Assembly: GCA_946885845.1 (NCBI GenBank)
Contig: CAMPHJ010000015.1
Coordinates: 1-43,778 of the forward strand
Length of the DNA: 43,778 nucleotides
From: an uncultured Sphingobium sp.
GTDB lineage: Bacteria; Pseudomonadota; Alphaproteobacteria; Sphingomonadales; Sphingomonadaceae
Direction of reading: 5' to 3'
A program made the position numbers and the translations under genes. Below are positions 9,124 through 18,373 of the stretch, in pieces. Below the pieces are notes generated by a model, which saw nothing but the letters and a program-made list of their open reading frames with translations, did not search any database and was not told where the DNA came from. Numbering within the stretch: the first letter of the stretch is position 1; each line of letters begins with the position of its first letter.

Positions 9124-10079
9124 TGCGCAAACTGCTCAGCCTCGCCATCAGCTTTGGCATATTGATCATCATCTGGCGCAGCGTCGACACTGCCCGCGTG
9201 CTGGCCGTATTTCGTGACGCGGACGGCATGTGGCTGACCGCCAGCCTGCTCGCCGCGGTGCCGCTGACGATAGCAACGGCCATCCGGTTCGCCATGCTCA
9301 GCCGGTCGCCCATTCCCTTCGGCGCGTCACTGCGCCTGATCCTGTCGGCATCGACGCTCAACGCCGTCCTCCCATCCAAGATGGGCGACATCGCCAAAAG
9401 CTGGGTACTGGCCCAGAAATATGGTTTCCCCGCAGGCCGCGCCGTCTCCCTCGTCGTCTTTGAAAAGATGATGGACATGGCCGCGCTTCTGTTCTGGGGC
9501 ATGTTCGCGCTGCTCTGGACCGCAGGCACCGACTGGCTCCTGTGGTTGTTTACCGCCGCCGTCGCCGGGCTGTTCCTGCTGCTGGCCGTTATGATGGCCC
9601 CCTTCCCCCTCGCGCGAAAGCCGCTCAACTGGATCATCGCCCGCCTGCCGCGCAAGATTTCGGGAAAGCTGGCCGGGTTCATGGACGAATGGGTCACCAT
9701 GACGGACTGGTTCTGGTCGCGCCGGGCGCGGGCGACGGCCACGCTCCTGTTTTCCATCGCCTTGTGGGGCGCGCATCTGTGCCAGTTCTGGCTGTTTACC
9801 AAGGCCGTGCACGCGACCGTCCCACTGATCGACAATCTGGCATTCGCAACCCTGTCGATCCTGGCCGGGCTGGTGCCGCTGACCATGGCGGGCATCGGCA
9901 CCAGGGACGCCGCCATCATCCACTTCTATCAGGGCTGGCTGTCCCCGGCGGCAGGCGCGGCCATGGGCGTGCTCGCGACCTCTCGCTACATTCTTCCCGC
10001 CATCGCGGGCGCACCGTTCATGCGCGACTATTGGCATCGTCGTAATCAGGGAGCTGCGCTTGCCGACACGCCGGATTGA
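9123..10079 (+). CDS. UPF0104 / AglD-like lysylphosphatidylglycerol-synthase-type membrane protein
   Basis: A 318-residue integral membrane protein with about 7-8 hydrophobic segments, matching the LPG_synthase_TM (UPF0104) family. The characteristic region LSASTLNAVLPSKMGDIAKSWVLAQK is near residue 75-105. VVFEKMMDMAALLFWG follows, and AGLVPLTMAGIGTRDAAIIHFY lies near residue 240-262. Related proteins include the flippase half of MprF and archaeal AglD, often found beside GT2 enzymes that make polyprenyl-linked sugars. The gene starts on the last base of the preceding stop codon, which implies coupled translation. The likely role is handling a lipid-linked intermediate; that is inference from neighbours. 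Confidence 0.82.
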   Translation: MRKLLSLAISFGILIIIWRSVDTARVLAVFRDADGMWLTASLLAAVPLTIATAIRFAMLSRSPIPFGASLRLILSASTLNAVLPSKMGDIAKSWVLAQKYGFPAGRAVSLVVFEKMMDMAALLFWGMFALLWTAGTDWLLWLFTAAVAGLFLLLAVMMAPFPLARKPLNWIIARLPRKISGKLAGFMDEWVTMTDWFWSRRARATATLLFSIALWGAHLCQFWLFTKAVHATVPLIDNLAFATLSILAGLVPLTMAGIGTRDAAIIHFYQGWLSPAAGAAMGVLATSRYILPAIAGAPFMRDYWHRRNQGAALADTPD

Positions 10080-11727
10080 CGCCGGGCTGACGCTTTTCGT
10101 CGGTCTGATCATCCTGACCATGGCCCGCTACGGGGTGGAAGCCTTCGCCACCGGGCCTTGGACGATGTCGGACGATGCGCGCCAGTTCCTCGCCTGGGGG
10201 GCCAGGATCGGCGACCCGGCCGCCATGCCCCATGATGTGCTGGCCGATTATTGGCAACATGCCGCGCCGCCGCTCTATAGCGCGCTGCTATATGGCGCGA
10301 ATGCGCTGGGCATCGGGCTGGTCCACATCGCCAGCCTGCTCGCCTTCCCGCTGATCGGGGTGAGCGCCCTCCTCACATGGCGGCTGGCCGGTTGCTTCAC
10401 CGCCGACCGTTCGCGCCAGCTGATCGCGGCCCTCTGCGTCATGGCGGCGATCCTGCACAATGACTCCATCTTTTCTGGCACGCCCCGCGCCTTCGCCTCG
10501 CCCCTCATCCTGACAATGATGCTGGGCATGGCCACCCGCCGCCATGGCTTGACGCTGGCGGGCCTGCTGCTGTCCAGCCTCATCTATCCAGCCCCGGCGA
10601 TCACCTGCCTCGGCATCTTCGCGCTACACCTTATGGACTGGCGCAAACCATGGCCGCCGCGCTGGCAGTCCGTGACGATGCTGGCGTTGGCCGGGATCAT
10701 GGTCGTCGCGTCAGGCCTGTTCTTCAAGGCGGGCCTTGCCGATTGGGGACCGACCCTGCTCCTGGATGAAGCCCGCCACATCCCCAGCATCGCGACGTTC
10801 GATGGCCGCAGCAGCATCGTCGACAAACATGGCGATGTCGCCTGGCTCTGTTCGGCGCGGATCGGTTTCCTGCCCGCCATCGTCAATTGCCAGGGCAATG
10901 CCGACCCCCGCCTGATCCTGAACGCCTTGCTGAGCGTCCTGCCCATCATCGCCCTGTGGATCGCCAGAGGCCGCCGCGCCAATGATGCCAGCCCCAACGC
11001 CGCCACCGCATGGCCGCTGCTGACCTACAGCCTGCTGTCATCGCTGATCTGCTACAGTCTCGCCGCGCTGGTGGCCTTCACCTTCCATCTTCCCGCGCGC
11101 TATAGCCAGCCGGTTCTGCTGGTGATGGGCAGCCTCGCCTTTGGCCTGCTGATCGGCGGCTGGTGGTCGCGGGCCATGGATCGCCTCGCCCGGTCCCGCC
11201 CGATAACCCGCACGGCGATTATCGGCATCGCCGCGCTGCTGGGCATGGCCGCCTTCGCCACGCCAAAGATGCGGCTGGTCCATCCCGCCAATCCCGACCT
11301 GCTGGCGCTGGTCGCCAATACCCCAGGCGGCACGCGCATCGCGGGGATCGACGATGACCTGGCCATCATCCCCGCGCGCACCGGGCGAACCGTGCTGGCG
11401 ACGCCAGAACATGACATACCCTATCACCGCCGCTATCATCGGGAGCATCAGGCGCTCCTGCGCAGCTCCATGGCGATGGCCGAATTGCGCCAACCCACCC
11501 TGACAGCCGAAGTCCGCCGACTGGACATCGACCTCCTCATTTTCGACCGGCATTTCCTGGAAAGTGGCATCCTGCCCGCCAGCTACAGCGCAGCCCTGCC
11601 CCCGCCACACCGCATCGCGCCATCGATCGACCGCATTGCCCCGTTACGCGCCGCTTCCTGCCGGGTGATCGAAACGCCCCAGTGGGTGGCGATATTCACG
11701 TCCTGTCTCAAACAGCCCGCCCCATAA
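10060..11727 (+). CDS. Polytopic membrane protein, possible PMT/ArnT-like glycosyltransferase
   Basis: A 555-residue protein with roughly ten hydrophobic segments in the first 400 residues and a soluble C-terminal domain after about residue 410. After the first membrane helix comes an acidic loop (GPWTMSDDARQFLAW), placed like the catalytic loop of GT-C glycosyltransferases. HAAPPLYSALLYG follows. I see no decisive family signature, so this is a topology-based suggestion. The start is TTG 10060, supported by GGGAG about seven bases upstream and by the usual N-terminal length; it overlaps the previous gene by 20 bases. It ends the plus-strand run and converges with the glycerophosphotransferase-like gene. 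Confidence 0.75.
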   Translation: MPTRRIDAGLTLFVGLIILTMARYGVEAFATGPWTMSDDARQFLAWGARIGDPAAMPHDVLADYWQHAAPPLYSALLYGANALGIGLVHIASLLAFPLIGVSALLTWRLAGCFTADRSRQLIAALCVMAAILHNDSIFSGTPRAFASPLILTMMLGMATRRHGLTLAGLLLSSLIYPAPAITCLGIFALHLMDWRKPWPPRWQSVTMLALAGIMVVASGLFFKAGLADWGPTLLLDEARHIPSIATFDGRSSIVDKHGDVAWLCSARIGFLPAIVNCQGNADPRLILNALLSVLPIIALWIARGRRANDASPNAATAWPLLTYSLLSSLICYSLAALVAFTFHLPARYSQPVLLVMGSLAFGLLIGGWWSRAMDRLARSRPITRTAIIGIAALLGMAAFATPKMRLVHPANPDLLALVANTPGGTRIAGIDDDLAIIPARTGRTVLATPEHDIPYHRRYHREHQALLRSSMAMAELRQPTLTAEVRRLDIDLLIFDRHFLESGILPASYSAALPPPHRIAPSIDRIAPLRAASCRVIETPQWVAIFTSCLKQPAP

Positions 11728-11739
11728 CCCTTTGACGCA

Positions 11740-12945
11740 TCAGGACGGAAAGCGCCCCGCCTCCATCCACGACAAAATGGCCAGCGCCCCCCGTTCGGAC
11801 GAAGATTGCGCGCCCGCCGACATGGTATAATCGAAAATCGACTGCTGCTGCGCACGATAATGCAGGCCACGTTCGCGATAGGCGGGCAACAGGGGGAAAA
11901 GCGCGTCCGCAGATCGCACCACATCCCCCGCGCTCCACGACAGATAGGGCAGCGCCTCATCCTGTGGGCGGCTATGCGTATCGATGAAGAAAGCGGGCCG
12001 GGGCCGGTAGAGAAATTCGTAAATCTGGCTGCTGACATCGCCGATATAGGCGTCACTACCCAGCGTATAGCTCATGTCGCAAAGACGCTCGCTGTCCACG
12101 TCGATATGGATGTTGGACAGGCCCCGCCAGCGCGGATCAAGGTCGGGCCGCCGCTTCATCACCCGATATTCCGGCGAGATATGCAGCTTCTTGCGGAACA
12201 GCATGATGTGCGGCGCGAATATCAGGTTGAAGTCGCGCCCCGCGCCAAATGCGAACCAGTTGATGATGGCGTGGCCATGGCCATACCAGCTCGACAGATA
12301 GGGATCGAAATGGGGATTATATAAAAATGTCGGCCGGTCATCGCTGAAAAAGGACGGCCGCGCGTCCCTGTCGATCAGGTCGAACTTGGGATAACCGATG
12401 ATGGCGATAGCATCGGGCCGCGCCAGCCCATGGCTCAGCATTTCGTCGGCGACCTTCTGGCCTGACACCAGCATCGCGTCGAAATTCGCCATGGCGGGAT
12501 GATAGGTCACGGACCGGTCGCCTGCACCATGGGGTATGAAGATGAACTGCGGACCGCCCCCCTTCCACTCCCGCTTCAGCAGCAGGCAAGTGCGTTCCGG
12601 GCTGACGATCACCGCCGCATTGCGCAGCGCGGCGGCGTGCCGCTTCAACCGCTCCATCCGCTCGGTCGGGGCGATCCGGTTGATCATCCGCAGAACCGGC
12701 CCGGCCCGACCAAGCCCCAGATCATACCAGATGATGCGCGAACCGGCCTCTTCGCCGACAATGTCCCGGACACCCTGCCCGATGGCGTGCGTGCCGAAAG
12801 CACAGACCAGCGGAAAATCCATGGGCTTGCCCGCCAGCGCGCGAACTATCCCGGCGGTGTGCGCCAGCTGATGCGTCGCATCATGATTGAACAGGAATAT
12901 GACCGCTCCCGGCGGGATGGATTGGCAGCTGTCAGGCACACGCAT
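11740..12945 (-). CDS. CDP-glycerol glycerophosphotransferase-like protein
   Basis: A protein of about 401 residues that resembles TagB/TagF-type glycerophosphotransferases in a GT-B arrangement. FIPHGAGDRS (near residue 145) matches the catalytic His-Gly segment of the family. GSDAYIGDVSSQIYEFLYRPRPAFFID (near residue 300-325) corresponds to the D-X-SS-X-X-X-[DE]-F CDP-glycerol-binding motif. There is no signal peptide or membrane helix, so it is probably peripheral to the inner membrane. I use ATG 12945; a TTG at 12966 would add seven residues. It lies about 50 bases downstream of the methyltransferase gene on the same strand. In a Gram-negative the acceptor is more likely an LPS or capsule sugar than teichoic acid; this is inference. 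Confidence 0.75.
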   Translation of the reverse strand: MRVPDSCQSIPPGAVIFLFNHDATHQLAHTAGIVRALAGKPMDFPLVCAFGTHAIGQGVRDIVGEEAGSRIIWYDLGLGRAGPVLRMINRIAPTERMERLKRHAAALRNAAVIVSPERTCLLLKREWKGGGPQFIFIPHGAGDRSVTYHPAMANFDAMLVSGQKVADEMLSHGLARPDAIAIIGYPKFDLIDRDARPSFFSDDRPTFLYNPHFDPYLSSWYGHGHAIINWFAFGAGRDFNLIFAPHIMLFRKKLHISPEYRVMKRRPDLDPRWRGLSNIHIDVDSERLCDMSYTLGSDAYIGDVSSQIYEFLYRPRPAFFIDTHSRPQDEALPYLSWSAGDVVRSADALFPLLPAYRERGLHYRAQQQSIFDYTMSAGAQSSSERGALAILSWMEAGRFPS

Positions 12946-12997
12946 GGCGGCGCTGGATAACCTCAATCAGGAACGGTCGCAATCCAGCGCCCAGCTG

Positions 12998-14398
12998 TTA
13001 GCTGCGACGATCATACCAGATCAACAACCTGCCGCCTTCGGAAAGATGCTTTTGCGCAACAATCCGCCCACGTGCACCCACATATTTCAGGAAGGCTTCT
13101 TCGGTATAATCGGGGAAAATATCTTCCCTTTGCGCCAGCAATTTGCGCACCATGGAATCCGCCTTGGGCGGGAATTCGATGACGCCGACCGGCGCCATGC
13201 CCATGATCCAGTCGACCGCCATTTCCAGCGGCACGTTCCGGCCGATGGCAATATGGTGAATGAAGGCGAGCGCCACCAGCGCATCCGCGCCGGCGGAACG
13301 TTCGCTCAACCCCTTGCGCTCAGCCTGCGCCCATCCTTGCGACGGGCTGGGGTTGGCGGCATCCAGCCACAGCGGAAGGAAGTTGCTCTGACTACCCTGG
13401 AACCGGTGATAGGCTCGTTCCAAAGCGCCATAGTCGAAATCGAAGCCGACCACCGACCGCGCGCCTGCTTCCAGCGCCGCCAGCGAATAGTCGCCCGAAT
13501 TGCATCCAAGGTCGAACAGCAGCCCCGGCTGGGTCGCCGTCACCATCTCGCTGACGAAAGCGCGCTTGGCCGCCGCTTCGGACGTGGCGTAGCTGTTGTC
13601 CTTGGCATAGTCGCCCCAGACGGTTTCACCGCCTTTATGCTTCAGGCCGCCTATATACCGCCGCAACCCTTCCAACATGCCCTTCAGCGCCGCGCGCGGC
13701 AGTCGCCGCTCGCTCGGCTTGCCAGCAATCTGCCCCTTGCGAAGCGAACGGGTCTGCAACGCCGCCTGCGCCGTCACATGCGCCATTACCGTCCACGACA
13801 GATTGTGCCGCCAGCGCAGCAACGGAGCCAGATCCTCCGGCGCTATGCCCTCCAGGCTCCCGCGGAACCAATTATTGGGGGCAACGCCGAACTGCGACCA
13901 GAAAATCAGCGGGTTCAGGAATTGCATGCAGAACTGGCGATGGCCGATCCAGATGTCGCCATCCTTGTAGGGGATCAACGACCCATGATCGATGAACACG
14001 GGCCGATTGCCCAGAAACTGGATATTATAGGCCGTGGCGTCCGACAGGGCGAAACCGCCTTCCAGCGCCTCCAGCTGAACATCCAGATGATGGAGCGCCG
14101 CCTGCTTGTGCAGCGAAAAGCTCCATTCATAAGGGTAGGAGATGAAAGGAATGCGCGGGTGCTCCAGCACATAACGCGCTTTGCCCAGATCGCCGCCCAG
14201 CGACGCGGGATCACGCTCTTCCCACCCGACGAGCATGTCCTTGTCCACCAGCTTTTGCAGCAGACCGGAATCGCGCGCCGCTTCATAGGCGGCTGCTGCC
14301 GATGGCATGATCGCGCGGAAAACGCGATCGTCCTGAGTGAAAATGCGTCCGCCCGGATCGCGAAACGATCCGGCGTCATCGACCAGCTTTGTCGCCAC
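12998..14398 (-). CDS. Class I SAM-dependent methyltransferase (NoeA-like two-domain)
   Basis: A 466-residue protein. The C-terminal half is a Rossmann methyltransferase with motif I LLFDLGCNSGDYSLAALEAGA (near residue 290-310), an acidic residue after strand 2 (VVGFDFDYGALERA), and the post-motif DALVALAFIHHIA. The N-terminal half contains LSDATAYNIQFLGNRPVFIDHGSL, a segment seen in NoeA-like and kinase-fold-like N-terminal domains of related methyltransferases. GTG start at 14398, directly after the stop of the small membrane-protein gene, so the two are co-transcribed. The substrate is unknown, probably a sugar or lipid of the surface glycan. The NoeA comparison is from memory and only moderately sure. 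Confidence 0.8.
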   Translation of the reverse strand: MATKLVDDAGSFRDPGGRIFTQDDRVFRAIMPSAAAAYEAARDSGLLQKLVDKDMLVGWEERDPASLGGDLGKARYVLEHPRIPFISYPYEWSFSLHKQAALHHLDVQLEALEGGFALSDATAYNIQFLGNRPVFIDHGSLIPYKDGDIWIGHRQFCMQFLNPLIFWSQFGVAPNNWFRGSLEGIAPEDLAPLLRWRHNLSWTVMAHVTAQAALQTRSLRKGQIAGKPSERRLPRAALKGMLEGLRRYIGGLKHKGGETVWGDYAKDNSYATSEAAAKRAFVSEMVTATQPGLLFDLGCNSGDYSLAALEAGARSVVGFDFDYGALERAYHRFQGSQSNFLPLWLDAANPSPSQGWAQAERKGLSERSAGADALVALAFIHHIAIGRNVPLEMAVDWIMGMAPVGVIEFPPKADSMVRKLLAQREDIFPDYTEEAFLKYVGARGRIVAQKHLSEGGRLLIWYDRRS

Positions 14399-14400
14399 GA

Positions 14401-14622
14401 TCAGCTATCGCGCCGCGTGCCGTCCTTGCGGAGCGCAGAAGACACCGCATTTTTCATCTTCGCAATGAAGTGACGCCCGAACATGCCCGCAGCCGCAACA
14501 CCGCCGATAACAGCCTGGATCAGCATGCTGCCGGTAGCGCCGTCAAGATAGGCAAGGGCCGGGCTACTAAGCGAGCCAATTACCAGCGCAAAGATGCCGA
14601 AGGGGACAAAAGATTTTTTCAC
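14401..14622 (-). CDS. Small secreted/membrane protein, 73 residues
   Basis: GTG start 14622 with GCGGGAA upstream. The N-terminus KKSFVPFGIFALVIGSLSSPALA looks like a signal peptide or membrane anchor cleaved after ALA. A second hydrophobic helix (SMLIQAVIGGVAAAGMFG) follows, then a basic tail (FIAKMKNAVSSALRKDGTRRDS). Small proteins of this build sit next to surface-polysaccharide methyltransferase and sulfatase genes in other bacteria, but I do not know a function. The stop is two bases before the methyltransferase start. The coding assignment rests on frame integrity, the signal-peptide-like start and tight coupling. Confidence 0.7.
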   Translation of the reverse strand: MKKSFVPFGIFALVIGSLSSPALAYLDGATGSMLIQAVIGGVAAAGMFGRHFIAKMKNAVSSALRKDGTRRDS

Positions 14623-14710
14623 TGATATTTCCCGCCTATGTCACTTTTATGAACAATTAGCGAAAATATATCCCGGCCACAACCTGGAATGATTGCCAGC
14701 GAACCGGCTG

Positions 14711-16324
14711 CTACCACCCTTGAGGCAAAAGGACTTTTGCGCGGGGAATGAAATCATCGTCTCCCAGATAGACGTGATTTCGATTCGCAGGCACGCCATG
14801 GGAAGTCGCCGAAAACCCCGACTGCGCATAATCCTTTACCAGCGCGGACACGGATAGGGCGGACGCATCCGTGCCCCCCGGAATTGCAGGTCCCCGCACT
14901 GCGAAAAGAGTGGAGAAATTAGCGATTTTCTCGCCGTCCGTCATCACTTTCGCCCGGTTTGCGAGCGGCTTTGCGTTGGTCATTCGGGACCCATGGTCGC
15001 CATGCACCACCATCACAAAATTTGAACCGGCGGGGGAACGACTGATCGCGCGATAGGCTTCCTGCGTTTTGCGCAAGGTGCACAGCAACTGGTCATAGCC
15101 CGCATTCTCGCGCGGCCCGAACGGGCCAGGATATTGACGGCGCATCCAGGCGCCTTCCTTCAATCGGCATTCGGGCGTCAGGCCAAATGGCGAATGCGGC
15201 AACAGGAAATGGCCGAAATAGACCTCTCCAGGCCTTGCCGCAGCCAGGTCGGCATTGAACCGATCAAAAGCCAGGGCAGCGTTGATCGGATTCATTCGAA
15301 TTTCGGTCACATCGCGGACTGGCAGGGGCAAACCCAGCTTGCGCAGCAGGCCATAGGCCCGCTCTCCCAGCCGTCCGAGCGTTGGAGTGACGAGCTTGCG
15401 AAGAATGATTTCGGCCCGACTGCTGGTGGACAGTGACGACTTCGATACCGGACCAATATTTTGCGATTGATAGGTCAGGCAGTTGGTGACCGATGCTGGA
15501 CTGCAAAGGTCGAGATATTCGGATTGATAGACTTTAACATGATAACCGCGTTTCCCCATCAGGTCGAAATAGGCGATCTTCTCGACCTTCTTTTTTTCCT
15601 GCTTTGGTCGGTCCGGTTCCTGCGGCTCGCCAAAATTCAGGATCTGGGGAATGGAATTCAGCGTATAGGCGAAATCGCTATGCGCGCGGGGATAGACCCG
15701 AAAATCATTGCCCAGATAGAAACGCTCCAGTTCGGCCCTCACGGCGGCCGTGCGCGGATTGTCCGTCGGCAATCCGTCCAGACCTGGATGTTCGTCCAGG
15801 ATGAGATGAACGACCGCTGGCAAATCGGCGGAGGACGGGGCGGCTGCGGATTTGCGAATTTCACTCATGGCAGCTTCGCGGTGTTGCCCGACCCCTGCCA
15901 AACTCGCCATCGCTGTGACCAAAGCGGCCACGGTGATGAAAGGCAGCACGGATCTGCCGCTAAGGACAACCAGAGCGGCGATGGCAAGCCCGGTGGCAAT
16001 TGGCCATGGCGCATTTGCCCCGGCAACATTGAGTGCCGTGGCGATCAGAACGCCTTCCAGCAGGGCGCGTAACCACCGGTGAGCAAACCCATATAGCCCG
16101 CCATAAATCAGCGCCACGCCAGCCAGCACCAGCAGCGCGATCCCCACTTCGGGCTTCGATAACGGGTAACCATGGAACAGCAGCAGGTTGAGCAGCAATG
16201 CGCCCATGACCGCGAGCGCGGCGACGGCTGCCCTCCATCCGCTGACCTTTACCCGCGCGGACGATGCCACCGGATCGCGCCGTTCTTCATCAACGCGCCC
16301 CGCTCCCGCTGCTTTTCCCGCCAT
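14711..16324 (-). CDS. Membrane-anchored sulfatase / phosphotransferase-fold protein
   Basis: A 537-residue protein with about four or five membrane helices in the first 150 residues, followed by a periplasmic alkaline-phosphatase-superfamily domain. VVHLILDEHPGLDG (near residue 170) carries the first metal-binding aspartate. HGDHGSR (near residue 435) supplies the late metal ligands, and LLPHSPFG sits between. This layout resembles LtaS/OpgB-type phosphoglycerol transferases and membrane sulfatases. The usual nucleophile Thr/Ser is not obvious to me, so activity is uncertain. ATG 16324 has GAAGGG six bases upstream. The gene begins 95 bases after gspO on the same strand with no clear terminator between, so read-through from the T2SS operon is possible. 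Confidence 0.75.
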   Translation of the reverse strand: MAGKAAGAGRVDEERRDPVASSARVKVSGWRAAVAALAVMGALLLNLLLFHGYPLSKPEVGIALLVLAGVALIYGGLYGFAHRWLRALLEGVLIATALNVAGANAPWPIATGLAIAALVVLSGRSVLPFITVAALVTAMASLAGVGQHREAAMSEIRKSAAAPSSADLPAVVHLILDEHPGLDGLPTDNPRTAAVRAELERFYLGNDFRVYPRAHSDFAYTLNSIPQILNFGEPQEPDRPKQEKKKVEKIAYFDLMGKRGYHVKVYQSEYLDLCSPASVTNCLTYQSQNIGPVSKSSLSTSSRAEIILRKLVTPTLGRLGERAYGLLRKLGLPLPVRDVTEIRMNPINAALAFDRFNADLAAARPGEVYFGHFLLPHSPFGLTPECRLKEGAWMRRQYPGPFGPRENAGYDQLLCTLRKTQEAYRAISRSPAGSNFVMVVHGDHGSRMTNAKPLANRAKVMTDGEKIANFSTLFAVRGPAIPGGTDASALSVSALVKDYAQSGFSATSHGVPANRNHVYLGDDDFIPRAKVLLPQGW

Positions 16325-16419
16325 TCGTCACCCTTCCCCCGCACGGCCCCATCCCGGCCGATCAAGGGCGGGACGATAGAAATGTCGATGCAGAAAGCAA
16401 GCGCGACGCCAAATCCCCT

Positions 16420-17169
16420 TCAAACCACCATCGTGGAAACCCACCATCCCGGCAGCGCCGCCACGGCCAGGCATGTGCCCAACGGCACGCGGGTCTGCCG
16501 GTCCACCGCCCTTCCCACCGCCAGGCTGGCCAGCACCGCCATCAATCCCAGGCTGGACGCCGCCAGCAATATGAAAGGCAGCGCCTGCCAGCCAAACCAT
16601 GCGCCCAACGCGCCCAGCAGCTTGGCGTCGCCCAGCCCCAGCCCATCGCGCCCCCGCATCAGGCGATAGCCGGTCGCGACGACCAGCAGACTGGCATAGC
16701 CCACCCCCGCCCCGATCAGCCGGTCGGTCAGGATCGGGCTGGTAATCCACAGCCCGACCGTCAATCCCAGAAACGCGAGCGGCAGGGTCAGCGCGTCGGG
16801 CAGCCAGAAATGCCGCCAGTCGAGCACCGCCAGCACCAGCAGCATCCATCCAAGCAACGCCCATCCCGCTCCGACCAGCCCCGGCGCAAGGCCAATCGCC
16901 AGCGCACCGATGATGGCGCACGCGGCTTCCACGCGCCCATGCAGCGGATCGATCGCCGCCCCGCAGGTCCGGCAACGCCCACGCTGCGCCAGCGCGCTCA
17001 GCAACGGCACCAGGTCCAATATGCTCAGCACCCGCCCGCATCCGTCACAGGCGGAACGCCCCCGCGCCACGCTACGGCCATCGGGCCAGCGCAGGATCAG
17101 CGTCGCCAGGAAACTGCCCGCAATCGCCCCGGCGATCCCACCCAGGCAGGCGGCCAGCGGATCGATCAC
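16420..17169 (-). CDS. gspO: T2SS prepilin peptidase
   Basis: A 249-residue inner-membrane aspartyl protease that removes the leader from the pseudopilins and N-methylates the new N-terminus. The cytoplasmic loop has the two paired cysteines CDGCGR (near residue 40) and CRTCGA (near residue 67). The catalytic aspartates are in LAVLDWRHFWLPD (near residue 115) and GLGLGDAKLLGALGAW (near residue 178). The rest is about seven membrane helices. It is the last gene of the gsp operon and overlaps gspN by four bases. It is essential for the GspG-H-I-J-K leaders in this operon, including the enlarged ones described below. Confidence 0.94.
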   Translation of the reverse strand: MIDPLAACLGGIAGAIAGSFLATLILRWPDGRSVARGRSACDGCGRVLSILDLVPLLSALAQRGRCRTCGAAIDPLHGRVEAACAIIGALAIGLAPGLVGAGWALLGWMLLVLAVLDWRHFWLPDALTLPLAFLGLTVGLWITSPILTDRLIGAGVGYASLLVVATGYRLMRGRDGLGLGDAKLLGALGAWFGWQALPFILLAASSLGLMAVLASLAVGRAVDRQTRVPLGTCLAVAALPGWWVSTMVV

Positions 17170-17888
17170 AGCGTCCCTTCGACCTTCAGCACGCGCGCTC
17201 CGCCCACGCCTGCAAATCCCGCCTTGGCCAGCGCGTCAGCCAGCGTCGCGTCCGCCGTCTCCACCCGCATCTCCGCCACATAGCGGCCCGACCGCCAGAT
17301 GCGCAGGTTCAGCTTTTCCATGCCCGACTGACTGGCGAGCGGCAGCAGCAGCGCGTCGCCATCGCAACTCGCCGTCCCCGACAACCCCTGGCTCAGGTTC
17401 AGGCCGGGGAACTGCCCCGCCATCTGCGCCTTCACCCGCCCTTCGGCATGGCCGCACCGGTCGCCAGAGAAATAGGCGCTCACATCCTCCATCACCAGGC
17501 TGCCGATCGGCAACGGCGCGAAGGTCCGCCCCAGCGGCACCACGCCCGTCACATCATCCACGCCCGCCCGGCCGAACCCGACCGTCAGCGCACCGCTGAT
17601 ATCGTCCGCCGCGCCGCTGCGCCGCTCTATGTCGAACCGCGCTCGGCCCATCAGCAGCGACACAGGCGAAAGCGCCGCGCGCACCGACCCCAGCGGCATC
17701 GTCCCCAGCATCAGCTGGTCGATCCGCCCGCTCCATATCGTGCCCCGCACATCCCGCGCCGCGACGCCGACCCGCTCCACCCCCGCGAGGCCCAGAGCGA
17801 TCCGCAGCGGCATGAACAGAATGAACCCCAACGCGAACAGCAGGATCAACGTCAGCCGCGCCCGACGCGGCAGATGAAGCCCCATCAT
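17166..17888 (-). CDS. gspN: T2SS protein N
   Basis: A 240-residue protein with one N-terminal membrane helix (about residues 10-30) and a beta-rich periplasmic domain typical of GspN, which has an accessory role in some T2SSs. It contains the internal pattern MPLGSVRAALSPVSLL and a terminal RVLKVEGTL. It overlaps gspO and gspM by four bases each. Assignment rests on position, size and topology together with moderate similarity to alphaproteobacterial GspN. Confidence 0.82.
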   Translation of the reverse strand: MMGLHLPRRARLTLILLFALGFILFMPLRIALGLAGVERVGVAARDVRGTIWSGRIDQLMLGTMPLGSVRAALSPVSLLMGRARFDIERRSGAADDISGALTVGFGRAGVDDVTGVVPLGRTFAPLPIGSLVMEDVSAYFSGDRCGHAEGRVKAQMAGQFPGLNLSQGLSGTASCDGDALLLPLASQSGMEKLNLRIWRSGRYVAEMRVETADATLADALAKAGFAGVGGARVLKVEGTL

Positions 17889-18373
17889 TGCCCTGCCCCC
17901 CGCACCAGCACGGCCTGCACCGAAAGGCTGCCCTGCGTGGCGGAAGGCCGCGCGCTGATCGTATCGACCCGAACCCCCTGCGCCTCCAGCGCCGCCAGCC
18001 AGGAAAACAGCGCCACCGGCCGCACCGACGCCATGGCGATCTCTACCCGGTTCGCCCCTTGCGCCTGCGCACGCTCCAGCGTCAGCCCCGCCTCGCCAGC
18101 CGCCTGCCCGATCAGCTGATCGACCGGAGCCACAGCAGCCACGCTGGCAGCATTGCGGGGCAACGACTTCAGCAGCTTAACCTTCGTCCTGATGTCGGCA
18201 TTGCGGTCGGTCGCCTGCGCCAGCGCGTCACGTGCAGAGCGCTGCCCCGCCTGCAACGGCCACAGCACGCCAACCCACAGGATCACCACCGCCAGCATGG
18301 CGACCATGACGCCCAGCATCCATTGTTCGCGGGGCGACCGATCGTCCCACAGGCCCTTCATCCGTTCCATCAT
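17885..18373 (-). CDS. gspM: T2SS protein M
   Basis: A 162-residue bitopic protein: a short cytoplasmic N-terminus (MKGLWDDRSPREQWML), one helix at about residues 18-40, and a periplasmic ferredoxin-like domain. It partners GspL in the inner-membrane platform. The order gspL-gspM-gspN with four-base overlaps is the standard one. A Met-Met start leaves the first codon ambiguous by one or a few residues. Confidence 0.88.
   Translation of the reverse strand: MMERMKGLWDDRSPREQWMLGVMVAMLAVVILWVGVLWPLQAGQRSARDALAQATDRNADIRTKVKLLKSLPRNAASVAAVAPVDQLIGQAAGEAGLTLERAQAQGANRVEIAMASVRPVALFSWLAALEAQGVRVDTISARPSATQGSLSVQAVLVRGAGQ

Noticed and set aside
14623..14710. A promoter or Pho box before the 73-residue gene
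   Set aside because: An ATGTCAC motif occurs but stands alone and in the wrong orientation; no good -35/-10 pair at proper spacing.
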